16,144 nucleotides of DNA from an uncultured Faecalibacterium sp. GTDB taxonomy: Bacteria > Bacillota > Clostridia > Oscillospirales > Ruminococcaceae. The DNA is taken from NCBI GenBank assembly GCA_900540455.1, contig UQGD01000041.1, positions 1 to 16,144 on the forward strand. Direction: 5' to 3'. Below are positions 7,367-13,751 of this stretch, in pieces; positions within the stretch are counted from its first letter, which is position 1, and each line of letters begins with the position of its first letter. The translations under genes and the position numbers were made by a program. The notes beneath the pieces were generated by a model. It was not told the origin of the DNA, ran no database searches, and saw nothing but the letters and a program-made list of their open reading frames with translations.

Positions 7367-8467
7367 TTACAGCGCCTCCAGCACACCGCCCCGGACCCGG
7401 TACACCCGGCCCTTGGCTTTCTGGAAGCTGGAGCCGTCGCAGCTGGTCACAAAGGTCTGTTTCTCCCGCATCCGGGTCAGCAGATACTGCTGCCGGTGGT
7501 CGTCCAGCTCGCTGAGCACATCGTCCAGCAGCATCACCGGCTGTTCCCCCGTGATCTGGGCGGCAGCGGCTGCCTCGGCCAATTTCAGGCTCAAAGCCAC
7601 GCTGCGCTGCTGGCCCTGGCTGGCGTAGACCCGGGCGCTCTGTCCATCCAAAAGCAGCTCCAGATCCTCCCGGTGGGGGCCGTACAGGCTCTGCCCGGCC
7701 CGCAGCTCTTCCTGCTGGCGGGCCTGCAAAAGCGCCCCCAATGCGCCGGGTTCAAACCGGGCGGCATAGCGGATCTCCAGTTTTTCAGCCCCGCGGCTCA
7801 GCTCAGCATAGTAGCCGCAGGCCAGCGGCCCCAGCAGTTCCAGGTAGGCCCGCCTGCGCTGCTGCACCAGCTCGCCCTGGGCCGCCAGCTCCCGGTTCAG
7901 CACCTCCAAAAGCGCCGCCGTCTCGGCATAGGGCCGGGGGGCCGCAGTGCGGCGCAGCAGCGCATTTTTCTGCTGCAGCGTCCGGACATACCGCCGGTAT
8001 ACCGCCAGATACCCGGGGTACATCTGGCACAGCGCCCCATCCAAAAAGCGTCTGCGCCCTTCCGGTGCGCCTTTTACCAGGCTCAGATGTCCAGGGTCGA
8101 ACACCACAGCCGGAAAGCTGCCGGCCAGCGCCGCCGCCCGTCTGGGCGCAGATGCCCCCAGCGAGGCATACCGACCCGGGCGCTGGGTGCCCGGCAGACC
8201 CACCGTCAGCCGGACCTGTTTGTCCTCCTGGGCATCCTCCGCCCGGGTCCGGGCCGAGAGCACCGCAAAGGGCTGCCCCCGGCGCACCAGCTCTGCGTCC
8301 TTGCCGCCCCGGAAGCTCTTGCCCCCGGTCAGCAGCCAGATGGCTTCCAGAAGGTTGGTCTTGCCCTGGCCGTTGTCACCGCACAGGACGGTCAGCTCAT
8401 CGCCAGGGTCCAGCTGGGCGTGGGCAATGTTGCGGTAGTTTTCTACCTCCAGCCACTCCAGACGCAT
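7367..8467 (-). CDS. recF: DNA replication and repair protein RecF
   Basis: RecF (366 residues, normal length) is an SMC-like ATPase that helps load RecA at gaps with RecO and RecR. The Walker A is GDNGQGKT at 30-37. The ABC-type signature region follows YGPHREDLELLL (about 263), and the Walker B/D-loop VMLLDDVLSELD lies near 311-322. The ATG at 8467 lies 3 bases after the yaaA stop codon with only a weak CAGGG upstream, so translation is probably coupled to yaaA. Confidence 0.97.
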   Translation of the reverse strand: MRLEWLEVENYRNIAHAQLDPGDELTVLCGDNGQGKTNLLEAIWLLTGGKSFRGGKDAELVRRGQPFAVLSARTRAEDAQEDKQVRLTVGLPGTQRPGRYASLGASAPRRAAALAGSFPAVVFDPGHLSLVKGAPEGRRRFLDGALCQMYPGYLAVYRRYVRTLQQKNALLRRTAAPRPYAETAALLEVLNRELAAQGELVQQRRRAYLELLGPLACGYYAELSRGAEKLEIRYAARFEPGALGALLQARQQEELRAGQSLYGPHREDLELLLDGQSARVYASQGQQRSVALSLKLAEAAAAAQITGEQPVMLLDDVLSELDDHRQQYLLTRMREKQTFVTSCDGSSFQKAKGRVYRVRGGVLEAL

Positions 8468-8470
8468 GGA

Positions 8471-8686
8471 TCAGCGGCCCTGGCCGATCTCGACCGACTG
8501 GCCGTCCAGGGTGATCACATCCCCGGGCAGGCATTTTTTGCCACGCATCTGGCAGACCTGGCCGTTTACCAGCACATCCCCGGCCTGCACACGCTCCTTG
8601 GCTTCGCCCCCGGTCTCACACAGCCCGGCGTATTTCAGCAGGGCATCCAGCTTGATAAAGGGCGTATGGATCAAAATCTTCTGCAT
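8471..8686 (-). CDS. yaaA: S4-domain RNA-binding protein YaaA (RlbA-like)
   Basis: This small protein (71 residues) has a single S4 RNA-binding fold: IKLDALLKYAGLCETGGEAK, then GDVLVNGQVCQMRGKKCLPGDVI. It occupies the dnaN-recF slot used by B. subtilis yaaA (not the unrelated E. coli yaaA). Its partner RNA is not known from sequence; related proteins have been linked to ribosomes. I chose the ATG at 8686, 7 bases from AAGGGGG; a TTG one codon earlier (8689) is only 4 bases away. The ribosome binding site overlaps the dnaN stop codon, which suggests coupling within a dnaN-yaaA-recF operon. Confidence 0.88.
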   Translation of the reverse strand: MQKILIHTPFIKLDALLKYAGLCETGGEAKERVQAGDVLVNGQVCQMRGKKCLPGDVITLDGQSVEIGQGR

Positions 8687-8698
8687 CAAAGTTCCCCC

Positions 8699-9805
8699 TT
8701 AATCGTTCTTGAACCGTACCGGCAGCACCAGGTACAAAAAGTCCTGTCCCTCTGCGGGCAGCACCTTGACCGGGCTCAAAGGGCCGCTCAGCTCCATGCG
8801 TACCTGGTCGGTGCGGGCATTGCGCAGCGCATCCAGCAGATACCGGTTATTAAAGCCGATCTCCACTTCCTCGCCCTCGCACTGGGCGCCGAACTCGTCC
8901 ACCACCCGGCCAAGGTTGGTCTGGCAGCGCACCACCACCCGGCCGCCGGAAAAGCTGATCCGCAGCGGGTTTTTCAGCCGCTCGGTGATGATGAGGGAGG
9001 CGCGCTCGATGGTCTCCACAAACTCCTTGACATCCAGGGTCACCCGGGTGCGGCTGCCCTCCGGGATCACGTTGCGGTAGTTCAAAAACTCGCCCTCGAT
9101 CAAGCGGCTCATGATGGTGTATCCGCCGGTCATGAACACCACATACCGGCGGTTGGCGCAGATGTGCACCAGCTCCTGATCGTCGTTGGGCAGCAGGTGG
9201 CTCACCTCGGTCATGGTCTTGCTGGGCACGATGATGCGGATATCCTTCACCGCCTGCACCGGCCGCTCCACGATGGCCAGCCGGTAGCCATCCAGGGCCA
9301 CGAGGGTCAGTTTGTCCGGCTCGATCTCAAACAGCTCACCGGTGTGAGCGGGCTTTTTCTCGTCCTGGCTCACTGCATACAGGGTGCGGTCGATCATATC
9401 CCGGAACACCCCGGTCGGCAAGGTCAGGGTCTCGTCTGCGCCGGTGTTGGGCAGATCCGGGAAATCCGCCGCCGGCAGGGACTGGATCTCGAACTGCGCC
9501 ACGCCGCTCTCGATCTTGGTCTTGCCGCTGTCGGTGGACACGATGGAGATCTGGCCCGCCGGCATCCGGCTCACCATGCTGCTCAGCAGCTTGGCGTTCA
9601 GCACGATCTCGCCCGGTTCCTTTACGTTGGCTTCGATGGTGGTAACGATGCCCATTTCCAGGTCATAGCCGGTCAAGGTCAGCTGGAAGCCCTCGGCCTT
9701 CAGCAGGATACCCTCCAGCACCGGAATGGTAGAGCGCAGGGTCACCGCCTTGGACACACCGTCGATGGCGGCAGACAGCAGAGTCTTATCACAAATGATA
9801 TTCAA
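8699..9805 (-). CDS. dnaN: DNA polymerase III beta sliding clamp
   Basis: The 368-residue protein shows the three repeated clamp domains (about 1-120, 125-245 and 246-368) and the family's conserved C-terminus LVLPVRF. The dimeric ring holds Pol III on DNA and docks many replication and repair proteins through its hydrophobic pocket. The start is TTG at 9805, where MNIICDK matches the usual family N-terminus; AAGGAG lies about 10 bases upstream, slightly far. A rare start codon plus long spacing would lower translation. The gene is separated from dnaA by 924 bases, so it probably has its own promoter near the AT-rich island at 9886-9923. Confidence 0.97.
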   Translation of the reverse strand: MNIICDKTLLSAAIDGVSKAVTLRSTIPVLEGILLKAEGFQLTLTGYDLEMGIVTTIEANVKEPGEIVLNAKLLSSMVSRMPAGQISIVSTDSGKTKIESGVAQFEIQSLPAADFPDLPNTGADETLTLPTGVFRDMIDRTLYAVSQDEKKPAHTGELFEIEPDKLTLVALDGYRLAIVERPVQAVKDIRIIVPSKTMTEVSHLLPNDDQELVHICANRRYVVFMTGGYTIMSRLIEGEFLNYRNVIPEGSRTRVTLDVKEFVETIERASLIITERLKNPLRISFSGGRVVVRCQTNLGRVVDEFGAQCEGEEVEIGFNNRYLLDALRNARTDQVRMELSGPLSPVKVLPAEGQDFLYLVLPVRFKND

Positions 9806-9885
9806 AGTGGTCTATCTCCTTTTTATCGAGAGTTTGTTCCTTTTTTCGCGGGGGCTTCCGCCGGACGGCCTGCGGCGCCCCGCAC

Positions 9886-9923
9886 CTGTATTCACAATAT
9901 TTTGAATATTTATACACACAACA
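9886..9923. promoter_or_regulatory. AT-rich island with DnaA box upstream of dnaN
   Basis: This AT-rich patch sits inside GC-rich sequence about 80 bases before dnaN. It contains TTATACACA at 9910-9918, a full match to the relaxed DnaA box TTATNCACA. GTATTCACA at 9888-9896 has one mismatch in the same orientation. AATATT occurs twice around a TTG spacer. It could be a dnaN promoter region under DnaA control or an accessory origin site. No clear -35/-10 pair could be fixed. Confidence 0.55.
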
Positions 9924-9924
9924 G

Positions 9925-10378
9925 AAGGGCCTTTTTTCCCGTCCTGCGGGCAGCTTTCGGGGGTGTTTCCGGTGTCTGCTGCCGGGCTGGAAATTGGCAG
10001 AAAGCCCCGGCCGAATTTCCATTTTTGCTGGCCGCATTTTCCAGCCGCCGCCGGACAATTTCCAATTTTCATGGATCATCCAGAACGGTTTCTGCGCTCC
10101 TGGGCGGCTCGGGATGGGCCACGCAGCGTTCGCTGGCAGCGCTCGGCGGGAGGCTCCGCTGCCGGACCGCAGCGGGGAAGGGCCGCTCCGGGTCCCGCGC
10201 GGCCGGGGGAGGGGGCTTCTGTCCGGGCTGCGCCCGCTGTTTCCCCGGCACAACTGGCAAAACCGCACACACGGAGGCGGGTCAACTTTTTGCTCTTTTC
10301 TGCCGGATCTTTGGCCGCTTTCGGTCCGCAGTCCGCTGCCGGAAGGCTGCTTAATTCTTTTCCTCAAAGAGTCTGCAT
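9925..10378. other. GC-rich non-coding part of the dnaA-dnaN spacer
   Basis: Long open frames cross this stretch, but their products are low-complexity and basic (Pro/Arg/Gly-rich), with no recognisable domain and no ribosome binding site. I therefore treat it as non-coding. Visible structure includes CCGCTGC/GCAGCGG (10156-10162 with 10169-10175). Between 9986 and 10065 there are four TTTCCA-type motifs, forming exact inverted pairs TGGAAATTG / CAATTTCCA and GCTGGAAA / TTTCCAGC. No known function is evident. The usual Bacillus spacer is much shorter. Confidence 0.6.
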
Positions 10379-10424
10379 CGTTTGCTGCTGGATGCAGGGC
10401 TTTTTGCCCTGTGTCTTATTGTAC

Positions 10425-10467
10425 TTGTTGTAGTAACAGTAGTAGGGGCTGGGGAGGGTGTTGAAAA
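10425..10467 (-). other. oriC: Candidate basal origin unwinding element (DnaA-trios, GC linker, DnaA box)
   Basis: On the plus strand five consecutive trios TAG-TAA-CAG-TAG-TAG (10431-10445) are followed by a GC-rich linker (10446-10458) and the box-like TGTTGAAAA (10459-10467). Read on the dnaA/dnaN sense strand this is TTTTCAACA, a C-rich linker, then CTACTACTGTTACTA, with AT-richer sequence and dnaN beyond. That order matches the Bacillus subtilis unwinding element described between dnaA and dnaN. A CAGGGC-TTTTT-GCCCTG hairpin (10395-10410) lies just past the trios. DnaA would load double-stranded boxes and then extend along the trios on single strand to open the origin. Confidence 0.65.
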
Positions 10468-10709
10468 CTCGCCTTCGCTTAGCCGCCATGCGGATTTTTT
10501 GGGGTCTCTGTTTTGGGGATGGCGCTGTGGAAGAGTTGTGGAAAGGGGGTGTGTGCGCTTTTTTTCCACGCGGCATGTGCAAAACAGAAGTTGAATGTTG
10601 AAAACTTGGTGGAAAGAGTGGAAAGCTTCTGCTTTTCACCACAATATCTTGGACAAAAATCGGGGTTTGCGGCCTTTTTCTCCCCATATTTTGGGCCTGG
10701 GGTGGAAAA
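10459..10709 (-). other. Array of divergent DnaA boxes (TTTCCAC core)
   Basis: Sites that read on the minus strand like weak DnaA boxes are 10459-10467 and 10596-10604 (both TTTTCAACA), 10526-10534 (TCTTCCACA), 10537-10545 (CTTTCCACA), 10576-10584 (TTTTGCACA), 10608-10616 (CTTTCCACC), 10617-10625 (CTTTCCACT) and 10701-10709 (TTTTCCACC). One site, 10562-10570 (TTTTCCACG), lies on the plus strand. Most differ from TTATCCACA at position 3 (A to T) plus one end base. Their density, shared orientation and place between dnaA and the trio element support an origin function. Confidence 0.6.
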
Positions 10710-10729
10710 TCAGGGCGTGAAAAGGCGCA

Positions 10730-12052
10730 TCAGGCCCGGACATTCTTGATGATGTCGCTGACCGTCTCCCGCAGGTGCTGGTCGTTTTTCATGTCCCGCT
10801 CAATGGTCTTGAGGGAGTAAACGATGGTGGAGTGGTCCCGTCCGGAAAATTCCCGTCCGATCTCCTCCATGCTCATGCCGGTGACCTCCCGCAGGATGTA
10901 GATGGCCACCCGACGGGCAGCGGCTACGCCGGCGTTGCGCTTGGTGCCCCGGATATCGGCCGGGGAGACGTTGAAGGTGCGGGAGACTTCGCCCACGATC
11001 TTCTCGATGGTCACAGGCACCGGCTGGGTCTCGTTCAGGATGTCCTTGATGGCGTTCTGGGCCACGCTGATCACCGGCTGGATGCCCTCCAGCATATAAT
11101 AGGCGTTCAGCTTTTTGACGGCGCCCTCCAGCTGGCGGATGTTGTTTTTCAGGTGGTTGGCAATGAACTCTGCCACATCCTCCGGCAGGTCCAGATGCAG
11201 AAGCTCTGCCTTGCGCTTGACGATGGCCACCCGGGTCTCAAAGTCCGGCGGCTGCACGTCGGCGGTCAGGCCCCACTCAAAACGGGTGCGCAGCCGCTCT
11301 TCCAGGCTCTTGATCTCCTTGGCCGGGCGATCGGAGGCGATGACGATCTGCTTGTGTACGTCGTGCAGGGAGTTGAAGGTGTGGAAGAACTCCTCCTGGG
11401 TGGACTCCTTGCCGGCGATGAACTGGATATCGTCCACCAGCAGCAGGTCGGCGGCCCGGTATTTCATGCGGAAGTCCTCGGTGCTGCCCGCCCGGATGGC
11501 GGCGATCAGCTCGTTGGTGAACTGCTCGCAGGTGACGTACATGATGACAAAGTCCGGATGGGTGCGCTTGATCTCGGTCTGGATCGCGGTCAGCAGGTGG
11601 GTCTTGCCCAGGCCGGACCCGCCGTAGATGAACAGGGGGTTATAGGCTCCGGAAGGGTTGGCCGCCACAGCCTGGGCTGCCGCAAAGGCAAACTGGTTGG
11701 ACGGGCCTTTGATGAAGTTCTCGAAAGTGAACTCGTAATTGCCCTGGGGGGAGGAGGGGTTGGCCTCGTACTGCTGGGACAGCAGCACCTCGTGGGGCGG
11801 GGTGCTGGGCACCACCAGGGTAATATCCACGTCAAAGCCCAATACGGCCTTGAACGCCTCCTTCAGCAGGCCCAGGTAGCGGTCGGTAACGATCTTGCAG
11901 ATAAAGTCGTTGCGCACCGACAGGGTGATGTGGCTCGAATCCTCAAAGCTGATCGGCTCGAGCCCGTCGATGTACAGGTTATACGTCGGCTCGGCCATCT
12001 GCGCTTTGCAGTAGCTCTGGGCAGCCTCTAAAACGTCCTTGAAAGAATCCAT
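10730..12052 (-). CDS. dnaA: Chromosomal replication initiator protein DnaA
   Basis: DnaA (440 residues) is the AAA+ initiator. Domain I covers 1-80, followed by a short linker. The AAA+ core carries Walker A GGSGLGKT (144-151) and Walker B LLLVDD (203-208), with a sensor 2 region around NNIRQLEGAVKKL. The C-terminal helix-turn-helix spans about 350-440. The signature reads FSGRDHSTIV (402-411) instead of FGGRDHTTV, and SMEEIG instead of SLPEIG, so residues equivalent to E. coli Pro423 and Thr435 are Glu396 and Ser408, while the equivalents of Arg399, Arg407, Asp433 and His434 are kept. The start at 12052 follows TGGAG about 10 bases upstream. A TTTTCAACA site in its leader suggests autoregulation. 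Confidence 0.98.
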   Translation of the reverse strand: MDSFKDVLEAAQSYCKAQMAEPTYNLYIDGLEPISFEDSSHITLSVRNDFICKIVTDRYLGLLKEAFKAVLGFDVDITLVVPSTPPHEVLLSQQYEANPSSPQGNYEFTFENFIKGPSNQFAFAAAQAVAANPSGAYNPLFIYGGSGLGKTHLLTAIQTEIKRTHPDFVIMYVTCEQFTNELIAAIRAGSTEDFRMKYRAADLLLVDDIQFIAGKESTQEEFFHTFNSLHDVHKQIVIASDRPAKEIKSLEERLRTRFEWGLTADVQPPDFETRVAIVKRKAELLHLDLPEDVAEFIANHLKNNIRQLEGAVKKLNAYYMLEGIQPVISVAQNAIKDILNETQPVPVTIEKIVGEVSRTFNVSPADIRGTKRNAGVAAARRVAIYILREVTGMSMEEIGREFSGRDHSTIVYSLKTIERDMKNDQHLRETVSDIIKNVRA

Positions 12053-12110
12053 AAAACATCCACTCCATTAGATCGGTCGAAGTTTTCAACAATCATGCTG
12101 ATACTCCGTA

Positions 12111-12139
12111 AGTATACCACAAAAACCGCTGTGCGTCTA
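12111..12139 (-). promoter_or_regulatory. dnaA promoter
   Basis: On the minus strand TAGACG (12139-12134) and TATACT (12116-12111) are 17 bases apart, and TGG precedes the -10 (extended type). The transcript would start about 50 bases before the dnaA ATG, and its leader would include the DnaA-box-like TTTTCAACA. Confidence 0.7.
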
Positions 12140-12175
12140 TATTACTATAAAGTAATTTAATATACATAAATTTAG
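12136..12175. other. AT-rich island upstream of the dnaA promoter
   Basis: About 38 bases are almost free of G and C, within a GC-rich chromosome. They include the hairpin ATTACT-ATAA-AGTAAT (12141-12156). The island lies between the dnaA promoter and the box-like sites at 12236-12279. It is a candidate secondary unwinding site or an UP-element-like stretch for the dnaA promoter. Sequence alone cannot decide. Confidence 0.4.
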
Positions 12176-12319
12176 CCGCTGCATCGCTCTTGTGTTCTGG
12201 GCAAAGTATGGGCACAAGATGTGGGGTTAAAACAGTTTTCCACCGGGAATGGGTGAAAAAGTGGAAAACCTTTTCACATAAAAGTTTGGGCAAAAGTTGA
12301 CCAAAAGGCAAAAAAGAGC

Positions 12320-12349
12320 TTGACAGAATGGGATTTGATGCGATATACT
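12320..12349 (+). promoter_or_regulatory. rpmH promoter
   Basis: TTGACA (12320-12325) and TATACT (12344-12349) are separated by 18 bases. The leader of about 75 bases contains GTCCCC (12366-12371) and GGGGAC (12403-12408), which could pair in the RNA ahead of the ribosome binding site. Confidence 0.8.
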
Positions 12350-12431
12350 GTTGAATTGCAAGCCTGTCCCCATCTGGGACTCAAAGAAGCAGACCCCATA
12401 CAGGGGACGAGTTTTTACGGAGGATACCACT

Positions 12432-12566
12432 ATGAAGAGAACCTTTCAGCCCAAGAAGCGTCAGCGCAAGCAGGTCCACGGCTTCCTGACCCGCATGAGC
12501 ACCAAGAACGGCCGCAAGGTCATCGCTGCCCGCCGTGCAAAGGGCCGCAAGAGCCTGACTGTCTGA
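12432..12566 (+). CDS. rpmH: 50S ribosomal protein bL34
   Basis: The 44-residue, highly basic protein MKRTFQPKKRQRKQVHGFLT... is a full-length bL34, a structural protein of the large ribosomal subunit. The family pattern KRTFQP, HGFLTRM and GRKVIAARRAKGRK is intact. The ATG follows GGAGG (12419-12423) at 8 bases. It has its own promoter and a terminator 50 bases after the stop, so it is not simply co-transcribed with rnpA, unlike the tight rpmH-rnpA pair in many bacteria. Confidence 0.98.
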   Translation: MKRTFQPKKRQRKQVHGFLTRMSTKNGRKVIAARRAKGRKSLTV

Positions 12567-12616
12567 TCCTGCACCAGCTTTGGGCGCAGGGCGCAGCGCA
12601 GGAAATGATGCGCAAA

Positions 12617-12652
12617 AAGACCGCCGACATTGAGCTTGGCGGTCTTATTTTA
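12617..12652 (+). terminator. Intrinsic terminator of rpmH
   Basis: AAGACCGCC (12617-12625) pairs perfectly with GGCGGTCTT (12638-12646) and is followed by ATTTTATT. The remaining gap to rnpA (about 12653-12931) shows no credible gene. Confidence 0.88.
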
Positions 12653-12836
12653 TTGCACGGCGCAGGGCGGCTGCGGGGCGGGCAGGGGAGATGCTGCCGC
12701 TTTTTGCAGAGGTCTGCCGCAAAAGTGGGAAAGATGTATTCTGTGCGCGGCTGTCATTTGAGCAGATTGACCGAAATTTCTTTAAAAGAATTGGCGAAAA
12801 AAACGCCGGAACGCACTTTCAAAGTACGCTGATTTT

Positions 12837-12845
12837 TGATATACT
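12837..12845 (+). promoter_or_regulatory. Extended -10 promoter of rnpA-yidD
   Basis: TGATATACT at 12837-12845 is an extended -10 with a good TATACT hexamer; the -35 region (TTTCAA, about 17 bases upstream) is weak. A small GGCG/CGCC hairpin with an A-rich loop lies just upstream (12793-12807). It would give rnpA a leader of about 80 bases. Confidence 0.55.
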
Positions 12846-12931
12846 GGAAAGAGCATTGGTGAAAAGGGGACAGTTCTGCCCTTTTGGGGCAAAGCCCCGC
12901 CAAAGGCTATGGGAAAGGAGGCGCCGAAGGG

Positions 12932-13324
12932 ATGCGATACCGTCCGCTCCGACGCAACAGTGAGTTTGGCCGGGTGTATGCCCGCGGCCGATCCTATGTA
13001 CACCCTGCGCTGGTCCTGTACGTGTTCAAGACCAAGGGCCGCCGCACCCGGGTGGGGCTGACCGCCACCAAAAAGGTGGGGCATGCCGTACAGCGCAACC
13101 GCGCCCGCCGCGTGATGAAAGCGGCCATTGATGAACATCTGGATTACAACATCGGCGGGTACGATCTGGTATTTGTAGCCCGCAGCTCCACCCCGCGGAT
13201 GAAGAGCTGGCAGCTCAGCGGGGCAGTGGCCCGGCTGTTTGCCCAGGCGGGCCTGCCGGACAAGGCCCTTGCCCCGGGCGCAAAGCCCCCGGCTACGGTC
13301 CCCCCGGCCAAGCACCGGAAATGA
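12932..13324 (+). CDS. rnpA: Ribonuclease P protein component
   Basis: RnpA (130 residues) is the protein subunit that helps the RNase P RNA cut the 5' leader from pre-tRNAs. The family start (LRRNSEFGRVYARG) and the RNR motif KKVGHAVQRNRARRVMKAAI (47-66) are present. A Pro/Ala/Lys-rich tail of about 25 residues follows the fold. The ATG at 12932 fits the family N-terminus and has AAAGGAGG 10 bases upstream; an in-frame TTG at 12884 would add 16 unlikely residues. The stop overlaps the yidD start by 4 bases (ATGA), indicating translational coupling. Confidence 0.95.
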   Translation: MRYRPLRRNSEFGRVYARGRSYVHPALVLYVFKTKGRRTRVGLTATKKVGHAVQRNRARRVMKAAIDEHLDYNIGGYDLVFVARSSTPRMKSWQLSGAVARLFAQAGLPDKALAPGAKPPATVPPAKHRK

Positions 13325-13644
13325 AGCGCACCCGCCTGCGGCAGGCCGCACAGCAGGGGCTGTGCCAGCTGATCCGACTGTATCAGCGGTATATCAGCCC
13401 GGCGCTGGGCAGCCGCAAATGCCGCTTCTCGCCCACCTGCAGCAGCTACGGCATCCAGGCCATCCAGACCCATGGCTGCATCAAGGGCCTTTTGCTGACC
13501 ATCTGGCGGGTCGGCCGGTGCAACCCCCTGGGGCGCTGGGGCTACGACCCCGTGCCCCCGCCTGGCGCCTGGCGCAGCCCGGAGAGAAGCCTCTCTCCGT
13601 CCCGGCTGTTTTCCACAAGGCACAGGGCAAAAGGTGGAAAATAA
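13321..13644 (+). CDS. yidD: Membrane protein insertion efficiency factor YidD
   Basis: YidD (107 residues) is a small, probably membrane-associated protein that assists YidC-dependent insertion. The family core is complete: YQRYISPALGSRKCRFSPTCSSYGIQAI, then GLLLTIWRVGRCNPLGRWGYDPVP. The conserved cysteines of RFSPTCSSY and RCNP are kept. The usual length is about 70-85 residues; here a basic Ser/Arg-rich tail of about 30 residues is added. It overlaps rnpA by 4 bases and precedes yidC by 107 bases, the usual functional neighbourhood. Confidence 0.93.
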   Translation: MKRTRLRQAAQQGLCQLIRLYQRYISPALGSRKCRFSPTCSSYGIQAIQTHGCIKGLLLTIWRVGRCNPLGRWGYDPVPPPGAWRSPERSLSPSRLFSTRHRAKGGK

Positions 13645-13680
13645 CGCCCCGGCAGGCCGGGGACCAATACAGCCTCTCAT

Positions 13681-13748
13681 GACGCGCGGCACTGTGGGCC
13701 GCGCGTCCTACGATAAAAAATACAAAAGCCCTGCGCCACAGGCGGGGC
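13681..13748 (+). promoter_or_regulatory. Two consecutive hairpins in the yidC leader
   Basis: GACGCGCGGC (13681-13690) pairs perfectly with GCCGCGCGTC (13698-13707). After an A-rich stretch, GCCCTGC (13728-13734) pairs with GCGGGGC (13742-13748, one G-U pair). The second stem covers the only purine-rich ribosome-binding candidate (GGGG, 13744-13747) four bases before the first yidC ATG. No U-tract follows either stem, so they are not ordinary terminators. A translational control role is an inference. Confidence 0.5.
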
Positions 13749-13751
13749 AGA

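Larger units (their letters stand above)
12083..12279. promoter_or_regulatory. DnaA-box-like sites in the dnaA-rpmH divergent spacer
   Basis: The 379-base spacer (12053-12431) holds TTTTCAACA (12083-12091), TTTTCCACC (12236-12244), AGTGGAAAA (12260-12268, reverse of TTTTCCACT) and TTTTCACAT (12271-12279). These share the TTTTCCAC core of the dnaA-dnaN array. They would form the upstream half of a bipartite origin and could also control dnaA and rpmH transcription. Individual sites are weak; the case rests on clustering. Confidence 0.5.

Noticed and set aside
9789..10367. A 192-codon minus-strand open frame in the dnaA-dnaN spacer
   Set aside because: It overlaps the dnaN start, is basic and Pro/Arg/Gly-rich, has no recognisable fold and no ribosome binding site. 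It more likely reflects GC-rich non-coding DNA.
10394..10412. CAGGGC-TTTTT-GCCCTG hairpin as a dnaA terminator
   Set aside because: On the minus strand no U-tract follows, and it lies over 300 bases past dnaA; it is noted only as part of the origin context.
12320..12832. A 170-codon plus-strand frame overlapping rpmH
   Set aside because: It starts inside the rpmH promoter and passes through rpmH and its terminator in another frame.
12884..12931. Upstream TTG start that would lengthen RnpA by 16 residues
   Set aside because: The ATG at 12932 matches the family N-terminus and has a good ribosome binding site.
12691..12963. A 90-codon plus-strand open frame between rpmH and rnpA
   Set aside because: Its purine-rich motif touches the ATG with no spacing, the probable rnpA promoter lies inside it, and it runs into rnpA in another frame.
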